DNA from: Oikopleura dioica
Lineage: Eukaryota; Chordata; Appendicularia; Copelata; Oikopleuridae
Assembly: GCA_907165135.1 (NCBI GenBank)
Contig: OU015568.1
Location: 9,618,501 to 9,682,500, forward strand
Direction of reading: 5' to 3'
Length of the DNA stretch: 64,000 bases
Below the pieces are notes generated by a model. The model saw nothing but the letters and a program-made list of their open reading frames with translations. It did not search any database and was not told the origin of the DNA. Shown piece after piece: positions 23,052 to 34,676 of this stretch (positions are counted from its first letter, which is position 1; each line of letters opens with the position of its first letter). The translations under genes were made by a program, and so were the position numbers.

Positions 23052-24800
23052 ATGTCCGGCGAGAAGAAGCTCTTGAACCCCCAATTTTCTCATCAGGAGG
23101 TATTAAAAATGCTAAAATACCATTTATTGATGCTATGAAATTTACGGCTTCGACTGATTTTGAAAATTTTTATGGACACGTCGACGGGGAAGGAGGATGA
23201 AACGACAAGGATCGCACACTTCTTTTATAAGATCAAAAGTGGATTATAGTGTCTTTTTTGAACCAGAATAGGCGTTTTTAGATCTTCGAAAGCGATTAAG
23301 ATAGTCATTTGTTTTATGTTCTTCCATGTCGACAGCCTTATAAAATCCCTCTTTTGGTCATTACTGATTCTTATTTATTGCAAAAGTCAGGATTAAAGCT
23401 CGATCAAGTTCTATTAGAGTTCAAAAATTATTTCAAAAACAAGCTCTTTAAAAAGTTTACAGTTGATGAAATTCAAAAATAATCTTATTGCCGGTGATTT
23501 CTATGAGCTCAACTGTACACAAACAAAAAAGCGCGAGCATTGGAAAAATTACTATTTCCGAAAATAGCGCTTTCGTCTTTCGTCTTTGATATTTGATAAT
23601 TTGATGGCCATAATCCAATTTCGCGACACATTGGTTAAGTTACACGACAAACATATTTTCGATGCACCTTCCATGAATTTGTTGGTGTTAACAAACTCGG
23701 TTTATATCTTGTTCAAATTTGGGAGATGGTCCAAAACATTCTTTCCGCTGGGGAAATCCGGGATATCCTTGGCCCATGATAACATAGCTTTTTATAGCTG
23801 GGCTAATGAGGCTTCTTGATCTCTAAGGATGGTATTACATAACTCGTCGTTTCAAAATCCATGTTCAATATGACAATTTGTTCCTTAGAAGAAAAAGGAG
23901 CTAGAATTATGATTACGGTAATTTGTGCTTCTGATAAGTTTTTGTCTAAAAGAAGCATAAATGAACAAAGAGTGATCCGGCTTCACCTGATGGAACCACC
24001 CTGTGTCCACTTGAAAATCGCAGCTGATCGATTCGCGATTCGAAATCACGATCAGAAACACGTTAAAACCTCACGTGAAAACTTTTCTACTCATTTGATT
24101 CCACGTGTTCAATAAATCTGGGTTTCTGGGGAGGTGTTCTTTTTTCAACTTTCTCAGATTCTTAAAAACTCGAATACCCAAAAGCGCTCTATCGTCAATC
24201 CTGGGCTCCCAATGTCGATTCACTCTTCGCAATCTTGGAGAGGGCCCTTCGCAAGATACCGCAGAGACAGTCCATTCCTGCGGTTCGTCTTATAATTTCA
24301 TAAATGTCACATGATAAAAAGATGTCTCGTTCAATTTCTTCATGTTCGATTTTGGCGCGAACCTTGCACTTGTCAGTCGTTATTTTGAAAACACCAACAA
24401 CTCCGTCATTAAAGCTCGCTCTGGTGCGTTATCGAAGTTATCTCCCCCGGCTTTATCAATGCTGAGTTTATGTCTTCAAGTCCCAAAACAACGGAGATGT
24501 TTCTTTGACCGGCATGACATTGATTTTGGATTTTGATTTCGACGAGGACAGAAACATGAATTCTGAAAGATAGAATTTCTGCTGCGCTAGGAATCTTGCA
24601 TGAATGTCCCAAGCAACCACGTGATATAACGAAATATCTATTAGGAACCTCCTTTTTTAGAGAATGAGTGTTTTTGAGCATTATCTTTAGAGCCTCCACA
24701 CCTTTCTGTCCCAAGTGCTTTGGCTTTGACACCAACCGTTCGAGATAACCGAGCTTTAGCGGTTTTGAGGACCCACTGAGCGTTCCAGTCACCTAGATTA
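23052..24800. pseudogene. Degenerate coding-like region, possibly a decayed mobile element
   Basis: An open plus-strand stretch reads GGIKNAKIPFIDAMKFTAST and on to YGHVDGEGG near 23094-23199, then hits a stop; frames break repeatedly downstream. A 127-residue minus frame (24409-24792) looks protein-like but is isolated. No terminal repeats, transposase or reverse transcriptase motifs recognised. The label is tentative. Confidence 0.2.
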
Positions 24801-25568
24801 GGAATGGATCATTTCGAAATTACAGTACCCTTTCGTTCCTCCATAAATTCAAATAGGCTACTCATCGTTTTAATTAAATTTTGATCAATCTTGCTGCCGA
24901 AAATCACGACTCTAGGGGGTTTAAAGTGTGAAGCATAATGAATTTCTTGTATTTCGAGCCCTTTTAGAGCATCGTTGATGATTTATCGATTACAAATTTG
25001 ATTGTTTAGAAATTGGAGCGAAAATCAGAAGTCTGACAGTTGAACATTTTTGACGTAAGAATTCTTGAAGAGAGTTTTTCTGAGAGAGTTCTATTTTCGG
25101 CGAAAAATTTTGTTTCTTCTTGAGAAACAACAGGACTTGCAAATGTTCAAGAAGAAGTCCTCACGAAAAGCCGCCGCTATCTGACGGATCACACTCTGCT
25201 GGGCGAGCACTAGAACGTGTAAATATTTTTAGCTCTTTGGTTCTAAGTGCTTTCTTCTTTGTATTCTAGCTTCGAGGATTGACGTAGTCAGAATTTTGAA
25301 TTTTGAGATTTTTTACTCAAGAAATTTTTCAAATTTAACGGTGAATTTTTACGTTTCTTTTGTTTTTTAAATTGAATCGGAAGTGAATAATAATCATGTA
25401 AAAATGGCTCTATATCAAAATAAAACATGTTGAACAAATTGACGTCTGAACTCAACAACAAAGATGTAATGACTGTATATTTAAAGTTCATCCATTGAAA
25501 TTGACTATGTCACGTTTTCAATTTCAAATTGACCAGCTTGAGATGATGAGTCCAATTTTCCTCCGTGG

Positions 25569-25842
25569 GTGTGCCACGGTCGAAAGCGATTCCTTCGAAA
25601 ACAACAAGTACAGGATGAGTGTGCAGTTAGCAAGGTGAAATTGGAATCTCGTGTATTTGTGGAAATTCCTAAATATTTTTTCATATCATTCAAGCTCAAA
25701 AAACCTCATTCGCCAATTGACGTCACAGCAGCTTTTTCGGAAGACCTCGTTATTGGTAAGTACTACTGTGCCTCTCAAATTACTCCTTGAATGTTTAGAT
25801 TACATCTTATCTCATCAAGAACTTACCACAAAAATATGTTGA
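25569..25842 (+). CDS. Possible two-exon fragment, unknown
   Basis: A frame up to about 25754 (containing VKLESRVFVEIPKYFFISFK and IDVTAAFSEDLVI) is followed by a GTAAGT donor, a 43-nt intron, and an exon from 25799 reading YILSHQELTTKIC to a TGA at 25840-25842. The splice is canonical and in phase. The 5' end is unknown and no domain is recognised. It may connect to a separate open stretch at 26009-26233 (REEREVFEELHFSCQKKHYV), but no phase-consistent join was found. Confidence 0.35.
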
Positions 25843-26233
25843 GTGAGTCAGTAATCATGAACTTAACAAAATTCTTGCTTTGTATCTCGGTTCCAAAACA
25901 ATTTTGATTTTTAGAATAGACGCTCCTCGCGTCCTCGACCTTCTCTGAAATAATTTTTATCCCCATAATAATGAACCGTCAACCGATAATTGGACAAAAA
26001 GAACACTCATGCTCCTTCTTTTTAGAAATCGAGAGGAAAGAGAGGTATTTGAAGAATTGCATTTCTCCTGTCAGAAAAAGCATTACGTCACGTACCTTCA
26101 AAAAAGGGTTGAGAATCTGGCCATGACGTCAGATTACAAATTGACGTCACGAACTTCACCGAGCAAGAATTTCCCCGGCTTCGGTTTCAAGTTTGTTTTG
26201 ATGCTCCCGAGCACTTTTCGACAATTTTTTTGA

Positions 26234-26953
26234 CAAGATTAATCACCAAGAACTAGAATTTTTTAGATCACTTGCTTATTCACGTGATCACGAAAAAAGA
26301 AGAACCAGCCGGTTGCCAGCGCGCAATCTCCGGTCTAACCGCAGTTAGATCGGAGGCGGAAATCCTCGAATCCTATTATCAACATAATAGGACCGTCATT
26401 TCACGCCAAATATTTATCTCTCCCTCTACCTTGTTAGTAAACAAACAATAAATGGATACAGTTAAGTTTGAACTATAACTTATAGTCTATAAGTCTCCTT
26501 ATTTTTTTTTATTTTAAATTTTCAATGATGTATTTTTGGAGCCATAAATAATAGCTGGAGCCGTGAAGGTGTGAAAAGATCTAGAGATTATGTCAAGTGC
26601 TCGGTGCTCTCGTAGAACACGTTGCCACGTGATCGCCTGACGAGACAATCTTGTGTAGATAATCGTGTTCTTCGAGAAGAGTCCGATTTTTTAGACCAAT
26701 TTTCTGTTCCTATTCGAGCTTTTTCGAAGTTGAAATATACTTTTTATAACCAAGCAATTATAAATTGGTATCCTAAACATTGACCTCGTATGTCGATAGA
26801 AATATTAATTCGCCGTATATTCACCATTTTTGCATTTGAAGATGACTCGTATTTGTCTTTCTGGAAAAGAAAAAAACGTTACGTTTCACACTTATTTGAA
26901 AGAAATCACCAGCTCCAATCGACTCGGACCAGTCATTCCGTCAAACTCAAAAA
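26234..26953. other. Intergenic stretch
   Basis: AT-rich, no supported exon; upstream region of the Ly6-like gene. Confidence 0.5.
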
Positions 26954-28189
26954 ATGAAGCTATTATCTTCGATTTTACTTTTTGCTGTTTCGCTTATTTC
27001 GGCGGAAGAAACGACAACGAGCACAACGACTTCAGCCGAAACGACTACAACTGTGATTCCTCAGAGAGCTTGTTATGATTGTTCTTATAAAATGTTCGCG
27101 AATGGGACGGAGACTGGAGAGAAATCTTGTCTTGAAGGTGAAATTTTTGAAAATAATTTACCAAAAAGAAAATTAAGGCAATGAGAACCTGGCCCATACA
27201 AACATCACCCACGTCTGTTTCTCCAGCTTCAAGAGAACAGTCAAAAACGGCGAAATCGTCGAAATAGAAATCACAAGAGGGAAAAAAGACAAAAAGAACC
27301 CTGGAATGATCAATGGTCAATATCATCAAAACAACACTGATGGTCAGTTTTTTCGCATTTCTTGACATTTTTTCGAAAATAATTAAAGTGAACGTTGTTT
27401 GTTTGGATAATTCTAACTGCAATGGTGACAGTGCAAGCGATTTCATCACTGCTGGTAAGATAACTGTGTAAATAATTAATTTCCAAGCAATTTATCAAAA
27501 GATATAAATGATAAAACTACAACCACCACAACGACCACTACCACCACCACTACAACCACCACGACAACAACAACAACGACTACAACAACGCCTCCAACAA
27601 CATCCCGAACAACTACACCATCGACTACCTCATCAACTCCAGGAAGACGCCATGCTCGCTCTGTAGAAGATGATGAAACAACTACTCAAAAAACAACAAC
27701 AACAACTCCGCGTAAAAATCATTCTTCGCAATTTTCAAACTAAAATCTATTTATAGCTGTTTTGAACTGCTACAGTTGCTCGCAAACTGGCTCAGATTCT
27801 ACTGGTGATTGCTGGGTAAGAAAACAAAACTTTCAACTGTTGAATTTTCCATTTTCAACTTTAGACCCCGTCTGACTCAACCCAACAAGAAGTATGCGAC
27901 AATGGCTGCATCGCAAGAATGACCCAAGGCTTTCAATCTGGTTCCGGATTCCAAACACAAGTCGAACGAACTTGCTCACGTGCGTAATCCAATGTTATTC
28001 TTGGTGTCAGAATGAAAACTCAGCTAAAAGCGCTTTTTAGCCGCCGATGCCCCAGATACCGACGAGACTGAGAAGAAATTTGAGGAATTTTTCGAGTGCG
28101 AAAACGATCTCTGCAACGATTTCAAATACAGCGCCGCAGAAACTGCTTTTCTTAGCTCTTTAGTTCTTCTTTTACTGGCACTTCTTTGA
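26954..28189 (+). CDS. Ly6/uPAR-like (LU) GPI-anchored protein with Thr-rich linker
   Basis: Seven exons, 26954-27137, 27178-27342, 27389-27454, 27502-27711, 27757-27815, 27865-27979 and 28041-28189, all in phase, give 315 residues. Signal peptide MKLLSSILLFAVSLISA, a short Thr-rich stretch, then a first LU-like module (ACYDCSYKMF ... SNCNGDS). A long Thr/Pro linker of more than 40 residues follows (mucin-like, probably O-glycosylated), with an HARS cleavage-like site. A second LU module (LNCYSCSQTGSDSTGDCW ... ECENDLCNDF) ends in the family's C-x(n)-C-N signature. The C-terminus (AFLSSLVLLLLALL) is a hydrophobic tail without a basic anchor, as expected for GPI attachment. LU proteins act at the cell surface as receptors or toxin-fold ligands; the partner is unknown. 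Confidence 0.85.
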
Positions 28190-28628
28190 ATAAACTGATA
28201 AAGCTCTAGAATAAAATATCAGTAACCATAGCTCATTTTGCAGTTTTTTGAACAGAGTTTTTAGTCGAAGGTAATTCAGTTATCATATTATATGTTTGAA
28301 ATAATAAGATATTGATGTCCTATGCCATTTATATAATAATTTTTGTTTTCTCCCACTCAGCTTTTTTGCTAGAAGTGGGAAATATCCACAAGACTCGAAT
28401 AAAAATTGACTTTGGTTGGCAGAAATCGGCGGATAAATTGCTTACTTAACCTTTTTATTCCTTCAAAAAGCGAAAATTGGTCTGGGAACAGACGAAACTC
28501 TGCCGCGGAAGGGTCAAAAATGGGAAGGCAACCGAAGGGATTAACAACTCCGAGGATGAGGAAATATAAGCGGCGTGTCCGAGTCCCTTTCAATTAATAC
28601 TGTGAAATAGTAAAACTAAAGAGACAAA
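28190..28628. other. Intergenic stretch with a short ORF
   Basis: Poly(A)-type signals just after 28189. A 24-residue ATG frame (28520-28594, starting MGRQPKGLTTPRM) sits just upstream of the next gene; it may be an upstream ORF or a missed exon. Confidence 0.35.
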
Positions 28629-28905
28629 ATGGAGGCTAGGCAGGTCGACAAGATGGTCGCTAAGGTAAGTCTTTCAGTGCTTTTCTTTCAACTGAGTGAA
28701 TTTGTTTCAGCGAAAGATGAAGAACAGACGGGGCAAGGGACGAATTCAAACTGCAAAGCGCCTTGATCGGATCCCTGATTCTGAGTATCCGAAGCCGAAT
28801 TTCCAGATGCGATTTGAAGTCAGCGCCAAACGGAAGAAACAGGTAATTATTTAAACGAAAACGATGGAATTTAAAACATCTTTTCAGATGCAGCGCTCTC
28901 AGTAA
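28629..28905 (+). CDS. Small basic protein, unknown
   Basis: Exons 28629-28664, 28711-28842 and 28888-28905, with 45-46 nt introns, give 61 residues rich in Lys/Arg (KRKMKNRRGKGRIQTAKRL, later SAKRKKQMQRSQ). All three joins are phase 0 with good GT-AG ends. Such size and charge suggest a nucleic-acid or ribosome-associated protein, but no family is recognised. The gene converges on the deiodinase gene, whose SECIS element lies only about 140 bp past this stop. Confidence 0.55.
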
Positions 28906-29039
28906 CGAAATAAACGAGGACTGCCGAATCGCCATCGTTTTAAAAACTGATCCTGCCAAATTGCCAAAAATACAAATAAACTGATTGAAAATCTGAACTT
29001 TCAACAACCATAGCCACCAAAAACAACCTCGAGCTTGAT

Positions 29040-29100
29040 GAAATTTGTCAGTGTAGAAAAGTCCCTCCAAACGGGTTTAATTTTCTCACGTCATTCGCTC
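29040..29100 (-). promoter_or_regulatory. SECIS element in the deiodinase 3'UTR
   Basis: On the minus strand, about 60 nt after the TAA. ATGA at 29094-29091 is followed 12 nt later by the apical AAA, and the return arm reaches TGAC at 29050-29047. The arms CGTGAGAAAA and TTTTCTACAC pair, bringing ATGA opposite TGAC to form the non-Watson-Crick quartet. This is the expected eukaryotic SECIS layout and spacing and supports Sec insertion at 29587-29589. Confidence 0.85.
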
Positions 29101-29154
29101 AACAAGTTCAAGAGAAGAATTGGCAGCTACGGTCGATCAAACTCTGATTTATTC

Positions 29155-30037
29155 TTATTTTTGTTTTTGCAGAAAATCTTCCAAATCGTTGATTGAATAA
29201 TCAAACGGTCCTTTTCCGCCAATAAAGACGACTTGATCGCCTTTGAGCACGACAAGTCGCTCCGGGTGGGCCGCGAATAGAAGGGACAGTCGATTATCCA
29301 TTTTGTCGCATAAAATTTTCGCGTGAAGACCAGCTTGAGCCGCCATCCTCTCTCGAAGTTGATTCGATGCAACAAGTCGTTCAGTCGCGTTCTATTAATT
29401 TCCGTCTAAGATCTAATTGAAAAGTGAGCTGTCAACCTGGTGCGATGAAATTTCAGGCTGATCCTCGAGGGGGATTATCCAACCATCTGTTGGATGCGCC
29501 TCGGCGATGTAGACCACCAAAAAGTTCACGTGAGAGAACTTTTTCGTCGCTTCCTTGAATTTCTTCAGGGAAGCCATGAACGGAGGTCAGGTACAGGAGC
29601 CGAAGTTGAGGACAGTAAGCCCGTCGTTTTCATCGAGAAAAGATCGTATTGGCTTTTTTGCGGCTCGAAAACTTGCCTTCATTTTTGAGAAAATCGTTTT
29701 GTTTTTTGAACCCATTCCTTAGTTTGACCATAAGGATCGATGATCTCCAAGTTTTGTGGAAGCTTTTGTCCAGTTTTCAGAAGTGGCTCAAGCTTGTTGA
29801 TTTCATACATCGTTTTGAACATTTTCCATCCTCCAAAAATTTTCGTTTCGAGACGTTTTTCTAGCGCTTCTCCATGATACTCCTTTTGAAATGAAAAATG
29901 ATCAGATTTTTTTGACTACTTACTCCTTCAAGATGTTTTCGTTTGATAAACTTGGGCAAGTAATCGAGGACGAGAATGATAACCGAGCTGAAAAGTGCCC
30001 CAGCAAAAGCCTTCACTTCTCTTTTTATTGCATCCAT
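29155..30037 (-). CDS. DIO: Iodothyronine deiodinase (selenoprotein)
   Basis: Exons (minus) 29924-30037, 29729-29882, 29437-29663 and 29155-29391 join in phases 0, 1 and 0 to 243 residues, provided the in-frame TGA at 29587-29589 is read as selenocysteine (residue 115). Around it lies the family's catalytic motif NFGSCT-U-PPFM, followed by FLVVYIAEAHPTDGW and the thioredoxin-fold C-terminus PERLVVLKGDQVVFIGGKGP. An N-terminal hydrophobic anchor (GALFSSVIILVLDYL) is present as in deiodinases. The enzyme removes iodine from thyroid hormones by reductive deiodination; in tunicates it would act on endostyle-derived iodothyronines. The length is normal for the family. Type 1, 2 or 3 cannot be assigned. 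Confidence 0.93.
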
Positions 30038-30260
30038 CTCAAGTTCAAATCATTTGGCCACAATAATAAAGAGAGAAAAACGTTCTCGAAAGATCTACTG
30101 AGGCGATCTTTTTGTTTGAATATTTACTTTTCTCGTTGCTCTCATTATATATTCATGGTTGCAAAATGGGGGTTCCCTTAGTTCATTTTTGGCTGAAACA
30201 TAAAATTTTCAGTAATTTTCTTTTATTGAGAAATCATTTTTACAGAGTAAAAGTTTACTT

Positions 30261-31408
30261 TTAGTTGTTATTATTGTCATCTTTTCGCTGATAGTAAGTG
30301 TAATCGATAAGAATTGCTTGTCCGATGATCGCCAATTTTTCTGTATTAGAAGCAGTTGCTGGGAAGGCGATCACGTGGGTAGATGCATTGTTTGCTTAAT
30401 TCAAATCATAGAAGAAAGTAAAACGAAAAAAACACTACCTTCTTGCCAGCAAGCAGAGCAGCCAGTCTTTCCTCCAGCCCAATACTTTGTAATGCTTCCT
30501 ACTTCCTGAAAAAAAAAAAGAATTTTCTTTGTAAAATTTCTTATGACTTTGTACCTGTCCGTTGGCGTCAAAAATTGGATAGGGAACATCATTGCAGCAA
30601 ATCGCCGACGTGCAAAATTCTTCTTTGACGATTTCGAAAACGACTCGTTTGGAAACTTCATCTGTGATGAAAAAGCTGGCTTTGCCGCAACCGCCGTCGC
30701 GTTGTTGAATCTTGTGCGTTTCACTCCCCTTGAAATACGCTAAAAATGAAATCAACAAAGAGGAAGAATGTTTTGCTGCTCACTTGACAAATGAGCAAGT
30801 CCTTTTTCCATCCAGCAAAGTCCACAACACGCTTCTCTCGAACAAAGACCGCAGCAACCGAAGCAAGCTGTCATGCAAGGAGCGCAGCACCCACATTGAC
30901 AAGGTGTTAGTCCAACAGCTCGTGCTTTCGAAAGATGATACTTCCCCTTCCCGCCATACTCGGTGTTGATTGTCTGATCAGGATATGCCGCATGAGTCGC
31001 TACATTGGACATTTGAAGTGGGATTTCAGCTTCGCGGTGGCCAGCGAAGCAGTTACGGACACAGTAGCCTTGGCAACCGTCTCCGATCTCGTTTTCTTGG
31101 CCGAAGAAGAGGGTTTCACCCGTGTCCGCGTCCCACATGTCATACTTATTTCGTCTAAGGAGCGTTTTTATGAAGATTTTCATATTTATATGATAATCTT
31201 GATAGATCAATTAAAAGCTAAAAACCAAAACTTACCTGTCAAAATCAGTGAAAGCTTCAATCAGCGAAAGTCTCTGTTGAATAACAACTCTTCTTACCCC
31301 ATCCAAGTGTTCTGCATTTCCATTATTCGTCCCCTCGGCATCAGAAGCTTGCGCCTTGAATTTTTGGCTATTTGGCTGGATCGTAATCACCATCTCTGAT
31401 GAAGGCAT
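30261..31408 (-). CDS. Phospholipid scramblase family protein, copy 1
   Basis: Exons (minus) 31236-31408, 30784-31154, 30555-30739, 30439-30505 and 30261-30394 close in phase to 309 residues. Scramblase features: RRNKYDMWDADTGETLFFGQ near the start of the barrel; a dense Cys cluster (CQCGCCAPCMTACFGCCGLC) that is the usual palmitoylation site; the charged core KRVVFEIVKEEFC; and the C-terminal segment LAIIGQAILIDYTYY in place of the family's terminal helix. Scramblases mediate Ca-dependent bidirectional phospholipid movement or act as lipid-anchored signalling proteins. The N-terminal proline-rich region of mammalian PLSCRs is absent. It is the downstream copy of a tandem pair with the gene at 31758-33115. 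Confidence 0.85.
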
Positions 31409-31757
31409 TTGTGTTGCCTCTTACTCGTCTCGTTGTTATTTTTACGAGCAAGGATTCACTCTAGTTATTTCCTCTTTCGCTCGCAAAGTTTAAAGCTGAA
31501 AGGGGATCTGCTCATTCAGACGAGTGATGAATAAAAAATCAACAATGGTTGAACTCTAGGAGTCGAGCTCCGTGGGTTTGTAATTAGCAATAATCGCTGT
31601 CAATTGGCGTAGAAATCGGACAAAGCAAAAAATTGAAAGTTTATTTTGACAATTCAAAGTCTGAATTTCAGACTCTCTGACTTTTGTATTCATAATTGCA
31701 GAAAATTTATTGGATTTTTATTGATTGAGAGTTGTTTTATACAGTCAGAGGAAGCAT

Positions 31758-33115
31758 CTATTGGCCACCGTTGTTGTCGTCTTTTCGCTGGTAGTAAGTG
31801 TAGTCGATGAGAATGGCTTGTCCGATGATTGCCAATTTTTCCGTATGAGACGCAGTTGGTGGGAAAGAAATCACGTGGGTCGATGCATTGTTCGCTAGAA
31901 AATTCAAGAGATGCAGCGGTAAATGATATACCTTCTTGCCAGCAAGCAGAGCAACCAGTTTTGCCTCCAGCCCAGTATTTTGTGATGCTTCCTACTTGCT
32001 AAAAAGAACTTTATTATTAAAGAACCAAATTATTGCATACTGATCCGCTGGCGTCGAAAATAGGGTAAGGAACATCATTGCAGCAGATTGCTGACGTGCA
32101 GAATTCTTCTTTGACGATTTCAAAAACGACTCGCTTGGAAACTTCATCAGTGATGAAAAAGCTCGCTTTGCCACAACCGCCATCGCGTTGTTGAATCTTG
32201 TGTGTTTCGTTTCCCTTGAAATATGCTAAACGGAAATCAACGAGGAGTACGGTCAATATTCGTACTTGAAAGATGAGCAAGTCCCTTTTCCATCCAACAA
32301 GTGCCACAGCAAGCGTCTCTTGGGCAAAGTCCGCCACAGCCATGAAAGCAACGATGGCAGCTAGCCACACATTCGCATTCACACGGCTGAAGGCCAACAG
32401 CTCTCGCTTTGGAAAGATGATACATTCCCTTGCCGCCGTATGCTTCATTTACATCGTTGACGGCCATTTGGAGAGGGATTTCAGCCTCTCGGTGGCCGGC
32501 AAAGCAGCCACGAATACAATAGCCTTGACAACGACTGCCGATCTCGTTTTCATGCCCGAAGAAGAGGGTTTCGCCTGTGTCTGCGTCCCACATGTCATAT
32601 TTATTGCGGCTAATCCGTTTTTCAACTTTTCGTACAGCTTCTCTTACCGGTCAAAATCAGTGAAGGCTTCAATCAAAGAAAGCCTTTGTTGAATTACTAC
32701 TCTTCTGACTCCGTCAAGATATTCCACTTTTCCATAATTCTCTGCCTCGGCATCAGAAATCTGTGCCTTGAACCTTTGGCTGTTTGGCTGGATTGTTATC
32801 GGCTCTGAACAAATTATTCATTCTTAGGGAGTCAGAATTTTTATGAATTGAAATTTTGTGCATTGAAAATTGAAGGTTTTTACCATTTTGAATAGGGTGA
32901 ACAGAATTCATGGCACGTAGACTGACAGTTTACTTTCTCTACTTTCTTGAGTTTGCAATATCGATTTGGGAATCATGCACCCCGCATTTAGAAATAGAAT
33001 GAATTATAAATCCCAATCAGTTTTTAATCCCAAAAATATATTGTTTCAGATTTAAACATTCAATAATTACCAATTAATTACCTTGGTTTCCCTTTCCCAT
33101 CTCGATCGACTCCAT
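31758..33115 (-). CDS. Phospholipid scramblase family protein, copy 2, with two alternative first exons
   Basis: Shared exons (minus) 32648-32804, 32266-32609, 32041-32225, 31932-31998 and 31758-31894 match copy 1 exon for exon and phase for phase. Two first exons both end in phase 1 and both join correctly to 32804: 32884-32911 (MNSVHPIQN) and 33082-33115 (MESIEMGKGNQ). The first gives 305 residues. The acceptor-like ACTGTCAG just before 32911 could be a splice or trans-splice site. Compared with copy 1, the loop between the two Cys-rich halves is shorter (it lacks the stretch around THAAYPDQ). The conserved intron positions show recent tandem duplication. Confidence 0.85.
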
Positions 33116-33609
33116 TTCCACGAAATCGTAATCAAACTTTCGGTTTTGAGCTCTAGAGAAAAAACGTCGTTTTTTCTGTTTTGCAAGTTCTATTTTTTTA
33201 ACTTTTGAAGGTTTTGCAATTTGAGTCTGGCACTTTACGCTTGCGTGCACTCTTTCTTTATCTCGGCTCTTTATCGCAGGGAGGATGCTAATTTTGAACC
33301 GAAATGTAAACTCGAAAATGGTGATCCTAATCGATCATAATTGAGGGCTCTTGTCATGAATTGAATTTCAGAAAAAAATCTGAAATTTATCAAAATCATC
33401 GGACCCTCAATAAGAATGTTCTGTTCGAAATTGAGAAGAGGACAACTGAGTAGAATTCCGTTGGTTTTAGTACTCAAACAGCACTAGAATTATATTTGCG
33501 TGTTGCCAATGCATGAATGACTCCAGTAACCCCGGGGCAAACCTTTATACATTCCAAGCTCACTAAGTTCTATTTCGCAGTTTAAAGTAATTCAAGAGAA
33601 ACTTCAAAA

Positions 33610-34676
33610 ATGATCGAGGAAAGCCGTTTTCAATTTGGGCACGGGTTAGATATTTCTTATTTGCATCTTATAAAATGAAAATCCAAAATATCTAACCTTG
33701 ATTTTAGAGATTTGGTTTTCGCGAAAGTCAAAGATTTTCCATTCTGGCCAGCTAGAATCGACTGCCTCCGACTTTCAGCCTACAAAAATGGGGCTCAATC
33801 TGATCAACCAACCAATTCGATATAGTAAGGGTCTGATAGCGAATCTTATCCTCACCATTATTTGCAGCTGGCCAGTTTTCTTCTATGGAACACATGAGCT
33901 CTTGTGGATTCATGATCGAAATCTGAAGCCATTTGAAGCCAACAGAAAAGAGCTCGGAACCGCCTCAAATCTGAAGAGTTTCAGGCAAGCGATGGTCGAA
34001 GCATTTACCAAACCTTTGGTCGATTTTCAGGGACAGGTTAAAATATCATTTTCTTGTAAGAAATTGTAAAAATCAAATCATTTTTTTGACCTGTGAAAAG
34101 TTCAAAGAATGTTCAACCAAGCCAGAGCGTGAAAAAATTAACGCTTGGTTGGACGCTCTTTCGGAAGAAAAACTTGAGACCGGATGGGACGAGCTTGTCA
34201 ACGAAACGAATTCTGGCTCCTCTGAAGACTCAGAAGAGTCGGACATGGAAGTTGATGGTGCTGAAGAGCTTCATAAGGACGAAAATACTTTCATAAAGAT
34301 GGCGAGTTTGGAGGTTGATGATTCTTTTGGGATGATGTTTGACAGGCCGCTTTATGGAAGAGTCGTTTCTAAGAATAAGAAGAGCATCAAAGCGCAGTTT
34401 TATTCCAGAGCAACAAGGACTACTGACGAGTATCACTGTAGAAATCCGAAGAGCCATCCGATTCCGATTGATCAACAGGGATTTATTTTCTATCATTATG
34501 ACAAGGTACAGAATTGACAGTTAGGATAGATACAGTTGATTCAGAAATTCGTTGATTACGAAGACGAAAGCGGAGTAAAAATCATGAAGATGCTGACCCA
34601 CGAACACGACGATGTCGACCAAGAATGGGAAAAGTGGAACATCCACGTGATGAAGTTTCTGTCCGCCTCAAAATGA
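33610..34676 (+). CDS. PWWP-domain protein
   Basis: Exons 33610-33644, 33708-33824, 33868-34036, 34101-34505 and 34545-34676 join in phase to 285 residues. The N-terminus is a PWWP domain: FGHGDLVFAKVKDFPFWPAR, then YWPVFFYGTHELLW and the helical KPFEANRKELG. PWWP domains of the HDGF/LEDGF/NPAC/DNMT3/MSH6 type bind H3K36-methylated nucleosomes and DNA. An acidic serine patch (SGSSEDSEESDMEVD) and a second globular region of unknown type follow. The overall architecture (N-terminal PWWP, acidic middle) is HDGF-like, but no HDGF C-terminal domain is recognised, so no symbol is given. Confidence 0.85.
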
